Shown here: positions 58,103-64,000 of the stretch, piece after piece | Layout of the letters: every line of letters begins with the position of its first letter | How positions within the stretch are numbered: the first letter of the stretch is position 1 | NCBI GenBank assembly: GCA_020466095.1 | Contig: CM035808.1 | Location: 881,501-945,500, forward strand | DNA: 64,000 nucleotides | Direction of reading: 5' to 3' | Source: Chlorops oryzae | Taxonomy: Eukaryota; Arthropoda; Insecta; Diptera; Chloropidae | Translations under genes and position numbers: made by a program | Notes under the pieces: generated by a model | Told to the model about the DNA's origin: nothing | Seen by the model: only the letters and a program-made list of their open reading frames with translations | Databases searched by the model: none

Positions 58103-59022
58103 ATGGTTCTTATTCTGAAGCTTATCTATAATTCCTTTAAAAAATTCGATGAAGAATTTCGAGGTATTAACGAAAATTTGAACAAAAAAAAAAACTCTAA
58201 TTTAAAATTAATTTTTTTCAGATCGACGATCCGAGAATTATCCATTTTTGGGTAGTCCGACTGTGGTCTTCACATTGACGATTTCTTACTATGTATTCGT
58301 TAAGCATCTAGGGCCGAATTTGATGAAAAACCTTGAGCCATTTGAGTTGAAGAAATGCATTCTCGTTTATAATTTGCTTCAGGTGCTCATGAATTCGTAT
58401 TTAGTCCTTCGTGTAAGTATTAAGTATTTTATATTTATATATATATATATTTTGAAGAATTTTTCCCAAGTCATTCTACGCAATCATATTTGAATTTCCG
58501 CATCTTTCGATCGCCTGTACATGGCCGGATAAGAATTACACGCCAAAGGGTCAATTGGAGCTGCACTTGTGCTATTGTTATTTTCTTTTGAAGCTCTTCG
58601 ACTATATGGACACGGTATTCATGGTGCTGCGCAAGCGTAACAAGCAAATAAGCTTCTTGCATGTGTACCATCACATTATGGTCAGTTTGGGAACATTCGT
58701 CGGCTTGAGGTACCTACCCGGCGGACATAGCACGGCTTTCGGTATCCTAAACGCGCTGGTGCACGCGATCATGTATTCGTATTATTTCGTTTCGGCCTTA
58801 CGACCCCAAATGAAGAATTCCCTATGGTGGAAGAAACACATTACGCAGGCGCAAATACTTCAGTTCTTGTTCTTGTGCGTGCACTTTAGTCGACCTTTGG
58901 TCCAACGGAATTGTGACTATCCGAAAATACCTTCAGCTTTCGCTCTAGCACAGTGCACCACAATGCTATTGATGTTCGGAGACTTCTATCGGCGCACCTA
59001 CTTCAAGAAGTCAACGGACTAA
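58103..59022 (+). CDS. ELO-family very-long-chain fatty-acid elongase, tandem gene A
   Basis: Three exons: 58103-58163, 58222-58412, 58471-59022. All introns are short (58 bp each) and GT-AG, and the product has 267 residues. ELO proteins are multi-pass ER membrane condensing enzymes that add malonyl-CoA to acyl-CoA chains. Signatures: KLFDYMDTVFMVLRK (about 125-139), the catalytic histidine box HVYHH (148-152), MYSYYF, and several hydrophobic helices. The start ATG gives MVLILKLIYNSFKKF, matching gene B (MVLLLKMIYQGLQRY) in position and exon length. The open frame seen reading through 58413-58470 is intron. The tail KKSTD contains lysines near the C-terminus, possibly for ER retention. Gene B lies 495 bp downstream on the same strand. 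The substrate range cannot be told. Confidence 0.93.
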
Positions 59023-59105
59023 TAAAAAAAAAAAAAAAAATAAAGGACCGATTTACCATCAACATTGAACTTTGTTGCTGTACATACATATATACATGAA
59101 TTTGA

Positions 59106-59111
59106 AATAAA
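59106..59111 (+). terminator. Poly(A) signal of elongase A
   Basis: AATAAA 84 bases after the stop codon. Another overlaps the stop region at 59021-59026. Confidence 0.6.
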
Positions 59112-59378
59112 GTTGCCACAAGAATTCCAATTTGAATTTTCATTTCGATTTTTCTGTAGAAAAATTCCACACCGATCGAGGTAGCGGGGTTGCTCGGCTT
59201 GTGGACTGGCACGCCGTGTGCTCTTTAAATTGCTCTCGGGCAATGTCGACAGAACGATTGGAATTCCATTAGAGGGAAAACCGAGAAAATCGAACTTAAC
59301 AATCGGAATCTCGGAATTTCAATCGGAATCGGAATTAGAATTAAAATTGGGTTTATTTATGCAAATTTTCATGGGCCT

Positions 59379-59386
59379 TATAAATA
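59379..59386 (+). promoter_or_regulatory. TATA box, likely promoter of elongase B
   Basis: TATAAATA 131 bp upstream of the ATG at 59517. A start about 30 bp downstream would give a leader of roughly 105 nt. It sits between the two elongase genes, so gene B probably has its own promoter. Confidence 0.55.
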
Positions 59387-59516
59387 ATTAATGCCCGACT
59401 AAATTGATTCTATTTTTGTTCGAAAATTGACAGTCGCTCATTAAATTGTTTACCGTAAAGTTGCTTAGCATCACGCGCTCTCCGTCGCATTAGGAACGAT
59501 AGTGCTCGCTTTTAAA

Positions 59517-60846
59517 ATGGTCCTCCTTCTGAAGATGATTTATCAAGGCCTGCAGCGGTACGCTGAGGAGAAAAAAGGTAATTTAGTCGTCAATTGTTCT
59601 CGATGGTTTTTTTAAAGAAAATTTTAAGAAAAATTTTCAATTTGAGAAATCACTCCGAAGGAGGAAATTCTCTCTGAATTCCGGTTCCATTAATTAGAAT
59701 GTTAGTTTTAATCTGTTGAAAGACAACAGATATCGAAAATAAAAATTGCGATCTCATATCCTTGTATTTTCGCATCGAAGCAAAGCAAGTTTGTGCCTGA
59801 AGAACAAAAAATTTCCCGCTTTAAACTGGCTTAAGCCGGAAGATATTTTCGTTTTTATTTTGTTCGTTTGAATTTTTTTATGACAAACTATCCGATGGGT
59901 TAAGAGGTCTCGCTCGACTTTTCTCGATCGGTGCTACAATGTCGAATGAATTCTGAAAGCGAAAAATTTCGAACGGCTACAATTAATGCGCTCTCTTGCC
60001 TTTTATATACATATGTATATCCAGAGCCTCTGATCGACAATTACTTTCTGATGGGTTCGCCTTTGAAGATATTAACTGTGACAGCGATCTACTGGATTTT
60101 CGTTATGAAAATCGGACCAAAAATCATGGCAAATCGACGAGCGTATGACATGAAGAACTACATGCTGGCCTACAATGTTGTACAAGTGGTCATCAATGCT
60201 TATCTCGCCTACTTGGTAAGTACATCTTTATACATATACTTATGTACCTATTTTTTGAATGATTTTCTTAAAATAAATCTTTTTCCCAAAGGCTATCAAA
60301 ACGCTGCTGGTCAATCCGTTCTATTCCGATTGGTCGTGCATGCGCCGAACACGACCGCAAATCACTTTCGATGAACTCCATGGATACTACGCGTATTTCA
60401 TACTGAAAGTTACCGACTACATGGACACGATTTTCATGGTGCTGCGGAAACACAATCGACAGATATCATTTTTGCATGTCTACCATCACATAATGATGGT
60501 ACTGAGCGGGTATTTTATAGTTCGATTCGCCGCTGGTGGACACACAATTATGCTGGGTCTTTTGAATGCGACCGTGCACGTGGTCATGTATTCGTATTAC
60601 TTCGTATCGGCTCTGAGTCCAGATAAACAGCGAGCGATCAGTTGGAAGAAGTACATCACCCAAATGCAACTGGCGCAGTTCGTCTTTCTGATTATCCATT
60701 TCGCGAGAGGAATTCTCAATCCGAATTGCGACGAGCCGAAACCACTTTTGACTTTCGTGTTATTGCAGGCATCTTTTATGGTATTTCTGTTCTCCGATTT
60801 CTATTATAAGGCATACCTTAGGAAGCCAAAAAATAAGGAGCTTTGA
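59517..60846 (+). CDS. ELO-family very-long-chain fatty-acid elongase, tandem gene B
   Basis: Three exons: 59517-59577, 60025-60215, 60292-60846, giving 268 residues. Exon 1 (61 nt) and exon 2 (191 nt) are exactly as long as in gene A, and the intron phases are the same. The genes are therefore tandem duplicates, although the proteins are well diverged. Key motifs: KVTDYMDTIFMVLRK (about 123-137), HVYHH (146-150), and HVVMYSYYFVSAL. The tail KPKNKEL is lysine-rich, as in ER-retained ELO proteins. Intron 1 is 447 bp here against 58 bp in gene A. The open frame covering 59931-60024 is intronic. No lesion is seen. Function beyond the ELO family is not assignable. Confidence 0.93.
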
Positions 60847-60849
60847 ACA

Positions 60850-60855
60850 AATAAA
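60850..60855 (+). terminator. Poly(A) signal of elongase B
   Basis: AATAAA four bases after the stop codon. A very short 3' UTR, or an upstream signal with the real site further on. Confidence 0.5.
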
Positions 60856-61089
60856 AACTTTTATAAAGCAACAATTTCAATCAAATCGATTTTTATCTTC
60901 GATGGTCAGTTTTAAGATTAGGAGACTTTTGTTGCCACAACGCGTAGTTTGTAGATTACAAAATTACGGGCGAAATCACGTATTTGTTGATCTAAGCGCC
61001 CTAGAGCATTTCGTTTCTTTCAATGAAACAACATTTGCAATTAAAGCGCCGATCTGATTGAGCAACCATTACAAAATTTCATACCGGTC

Positions 61090-61364
61090 CAGTAGAGCTG
61101 GAGAAACAATCGATAGCTCTATTGATACCATCGATGGTTTCAAGCTATAGAAGAAGACTGTCGATAGTTTTGATTCATGTCAAGTAAATGTCCCTTTTAG
61201 TATTGGAAAGGTAGTGCTGGCGGTGACAGACGGTTTTCTAATATTTGAAATGGACAGATTCCTAAAAATTCCCTTATTTAGATAAGGGCAAGAGTCGCTC
61301 GAAAATTCATCTTTCGATTATCAAAACTATCGATTATCAAAATAATCGATAATAGAAACTATCG
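61090..61364. repeat. CGATAG-rich repeat fragment, same family as 9020-11056
   Basis: GTAGAGCTGGAGAAACAATCGATAG and CATCGATGGTTTCAAGCTAT match the start of the 9.0-kb composite. Many ATCGAT motifs run up to the satellite. Confidence 0.6.
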
Positions 61365-62258
61365 ATGATGAAGGTGAGGTTTATGATAATGCTGATGGTG
61401 ATGACGGTGTTGATGGTGTTGATGATGGTGTTCATGTTGTTGATGGTGGTGATGATGATGATAATGGTGATGATGATGGTGATGATTATGGTGATGATGT
61501 TGGTGATGATGATAATGGTGATGATGGTTATGATGATGATGATGATGATGATGATGGTGATGATGTTGGTGATGATGATGGTGATGATGTTGGTGATGAT
61601 GATGATGTTGATGATGATGATCGTGATGATGATGGTGATGATGATGGTGATGATGTTGGTGATGATGATGATGGTGTTCATGTTGTTGATGGTGGTGATG
61701 ATGATGATAATGGTGATGATGATGGTGATGATTATGGTGATGATGTTGGTGATGATGATAATGGTGATGATGGTTATGATGATGGTGATGATGATGATGA
61801 TGGTGATGATGTTGGTGATGATGATGGTGATGATGTTGGTGATGATGATGATGTTGATGATGATGATCGTGATGATGATGGTGATGATGATGGTGATGAT
61901 GTTGGTGATGATGTTGGTGATGATGTTGGTGATGATGATAATGGTGATGGTGATGGTGATGATTATGGTGATGATGTTGGTGATGATGTTGGTGATGATG
62001 ATAATGGTGATGGTGATGATAATGGTGATGATGATGGTGAGGTTGGTGAAGATGATGGTGAGGTTGGTGAAGATGATGGTGAGGTTGGTGATGATGATGG
62101 CGATGATGATGATGTTGGTGATGATGATGATAATGGTGATGATGATGGTGATGATTATGGTGATGATGTTGGTGATGGTGTTTATGTTGTTGATGGTGAT
62201 GATGATGGTGATGATAATGGTGATGATGACGGTCATGGTGATGATAATTATGACTTAA
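61365..62258. repeat. GAT/GGT trinucleotide-type satellite with 246-bp higher-order repeat
   Basis: About 890 bp of GATGATGGT and GATGTTGGT-type units. GGTGTTCATGTTGTTGATGG at 61427 recurs at 61673, and the following pattern recurs too, so a 246-bp block (82 triplets) is duplicated. A weaker third start is near 62178. Because it is triplet-based it is open on both strands (poly-Met/Val or poly-Ile/Thr). Not protein coding. Confidence 0.9.
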
Positions 62259-62283
62259 TCACGTTCTTGATTCATCACGTCTC

Positions 62284-62432
62284 GAAAAATCTTCAGAAAT
62301 TCTTCGAGTCTTATGTGTTCCATATTAAAAACCAAATGAGAATTATAGGCGCCATGCTTAAATTTTATTCTATGCACTGATGCCAGAACGAGGGGCTTGG
62401 CCCGTTTCAATATCCAAGGGAAAAGAGTAGTG
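62284..62432. repeat. Dispersed repeat fragment shared with 10.5 kb
   Basis: AAACCAAATGAGAATTATAG, then TTTTATTCTATGCACTGATG and CCAGAACGAGGGG, match 10500-10575 closely. Confidence 0.75.
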
Positions 62433-62450
62433 TTGCAATGGATAGTGTAT

Positions 62451-62520
62451 CCGGCCGAATGTCGGATATCTGGCTGGTTACCAGGCCGGATAGCCGGATA
62501 TCCATATGCCGGATATTTTA
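62451..62520. repeat. CCGGATAT-type short repeat
   Basis: GGCCGGATAGCCGGATATCC and nearby CGGATAT units, partly palindromic. Confidence 0.7.
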
Positions 62521-62770
62521 TTTTTTTTTGTTATAAGTGTATTTTTCGGTTTTAAAGTTATATGGAACGGCGTAGCAATGATCCTGAGCGTTGCCGTTTG
62601 TCAGCAAAAATTTCGAACGTTATTTTTTAACACAGCCCGCCTTTTTATACCCAGCGTAAGCGGGGTATATTAGTTTTGTGCAAATCTTGTAACAGGGAGA
62701 ATTAAGCTCCGGAGATATAGAAAAATGTATATAGAAATGATCAGGATCAAAAACTGAATCGATTTAGACA

Positions 62771-62857
62771 TGTCCGTCTGTCCGTCTGTCCGTCTGTCCG
62801 TCTGTCCGTCTGTCCGTCTGTCCGTCCGTCCGTCTGTCCGTCTGTCCGTCCGTCCGT
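62771..62857. repeat. (GTCTGTCC)n microsatellite
   Basis: About 87 bp of TGTCCGTC units. Expanded form of the GACGGACA run found in the sister elements. Confidence 0.9.
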
Positions 62858-63168
62858 GGTCGGATCTCCTCCGAAACGGCTGGACCAATCAAGTCGAAAT
62901 TTGGCACACAGGTATATCGGGATCCGAGTATGATCCTAAGTAAAAATGGGAGACATCCGCCCACTGCCACGCCCATAAATGAATATAATGTGTTTTCAGT
63001 AAAATGCTTGTAACTTTTGAACCACTCAACACATTCCATTGATATTTGGTGTACTGGTTAACTACGAAAAGGGACATATCCTGGAAAAAAATGGACGCCG
63101 CCCACCTCGAGCCACGCCCACAAATAAGCCCAAAATTAAGGGCTTATCGTAACTTGTGAAGTAAAAGG

Positions 63169-63650
63169 TGTAGAAGCTTCAAATTCGCAACATAGGTTCA
63201 CCAAGGCGAATGAAAGGTGTAGGAAAATTTTTTTTATGGCCCGCCCACTGCCACGCCCAAAAATGAAGATTTTTCGTAACTTCCGAAGAAAAAGGCGTAG
63301 AAGGTCCGAATTCGCAACATAGGTTCACCAAGGCGAATGAAAGGTGTAGGAAAAAATTTTTTGTGGCCCGCCCACTGCCACGCCCACAAATAAAGATTTT
63401 TCGTAACTTCCGAAGTAAAAGGCGTAGAAGCTTCAAATTCACAACATAGGTTCACCAAGGCGAATGAAAGGTGTAGGAAAATTTTTTTTATGGCCCGCCC
63501 ACTGCCACGCCCAAAAATGAAGATTCTTCGTAACTTCCGAACTAAAAGGCGTAGAAGCTTCGAATTCGCAACATAGGTTCACCAAGGCGAATGAAAGGTG
63601 TACGGAAATAATTTATGTTGCCCTCCCACTGCCACGCCCACAAATAGAGA
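63169..63650. repeat. 127-bp tandem repeat, about four units
   Basis: GTAGAAG starts at about 63170, 63297, 63424 and 63551. Each unit holds CAACATAGGTTCACCAAGGC, GAATGAAAGGTGTAGG, GGCCCGCCCACTGCCACGCC and TTCGTAACTTCCGAA. Confidence 0.9.
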
Positions 63651-63733
63651 AGCAAAACATAGTGCGCTCATAATGTCGGGACGCTGGGTATTTCAAAGTC
63701 GGGCTTGACCGACTTTAGCTTTCTTACTTGTTA

Positions 63734-64000
63734 TTAATGATTTTTTCGAGCTTTTGCACCGAACTGCAATAAAAAATGCTCTAAAAATTGAAATTTTCTG
63801 TGAAAATGTTAGCGGAACTGCATCCGATTTGTATCCGGTTGTAATTTACTAATTGGCATAGAAAATCTGCAAAAATATGAAATTCGTCACTTACAACGTT
63901 TTTTCGCGGCTCCGCTACAATTGATATCAATAAAAACTTAGATATTGATCAGTAAAGCGTTGCCGCAATTTGAAACACTTTGATTCGCTTGGCATAGAAA
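63734..64000. other. Right edge, nothing recognised
   Basis: AT-rich sequence without a gene or clear repeat. Confidence 0.5.

Larger units (their letters stand above)
62645..63733 (-). mobile_element. Dispersed element with TATACCCAGCGT ends and AACAAGTAAG terminus
   Basis: On the minus strand it starts AACAAGTAAGAAAGCTAAAG and ends near CCGCTTACGCTGGGTATA. It includes a (GGACAGAC)n microsatellite at 62771-62857 and GCCACGCCCA blocks, as in 6223-7095, plus a four-unit tandem repeat. No protein frame. Confidence 0.7.

Noticed and set aside
61337..62258. Open frames of about 300 codons on both strands
   Set aside because: Pure triplet-satellite artefacts (poly-Met/Val and poly-Ile/Thr).
62670..63077. 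Minus-strand frames rich in RTDGQTDR
   Set aside because: Translation of the GTCTGTCC microsatellite inside a dispersed element.

Overview
The window is nuclear DNA of a fly (Diptera, with a Drosophila-like gene set). The genes have short GT-AG introns, AATAAA signals and AT-rich non-coding DNA. Recognisable genes are RpS15Aa (uS8), a 2-Cys peroxiredoxin of the Jafrac1 type, two RUN+TBC RabGAP genes of the SGSM type, two ELO fatty-acid elongases, and the C-terminus of a probable MARVEL-type membrane protein at the left edge. From memory, RpS15Aa and Jafrac1 are near neighbours on the Drosophila melanogaster X, so this may be the equivalent region. The species cannot be named from sequence alone.

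Layout. 1-141: end of a membrane-protein gene. 2.6-3.4 kb: RpS15Aa (+). 7.4-8.9 kb: peroxiredoxin (-). 11.7-19.5 kb: SGSM copy 1 (+, 11 coding exons). 19.6-27 kb: intergenic, packed with transposons. 27.3-51.4 kb: SGSM copy 2 (+, 13 coding exons), with a 22-nt first coding exon and a 19-kb first intron full of repeats. 51.4-57.9 kb: intergenic repeats. 58.1-60.9 kb: two tandem elongase genes (+). 61-64 kb: a GAT-type satellite and a repetitive element with its own 127-bp tandem repeats.

The SGSM genes are a tandem duplication. Most of the coding sequence has diverged, but about 455 bp covering two introns and both catalytic fingers of the TBC domain is almost identical, the signature of recent gene conversion. 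Two introns of copy 2 are precisely absent from copy 1. Each copy carries a one-base excess in its acidic linker exon, which breaks the frame before the catalytic half of the TBC domain. This is either two independent lesions or sequence errors.

The non-coding part is a dense museum of small non-autonomous transposons. At least eight are hAT-like with exact 8-bp target duplications, one of them only 63 bp long. Several other inverted-repeat families are present, one forming a tandem array. The most unusual signal is about a dozen tRNA-like modules with pol III A-box and B-box matches. Most lie inside elements with inverted terminal repeats, often in same-strand pairs. All coordinates and repeat comparisons were made by eye.
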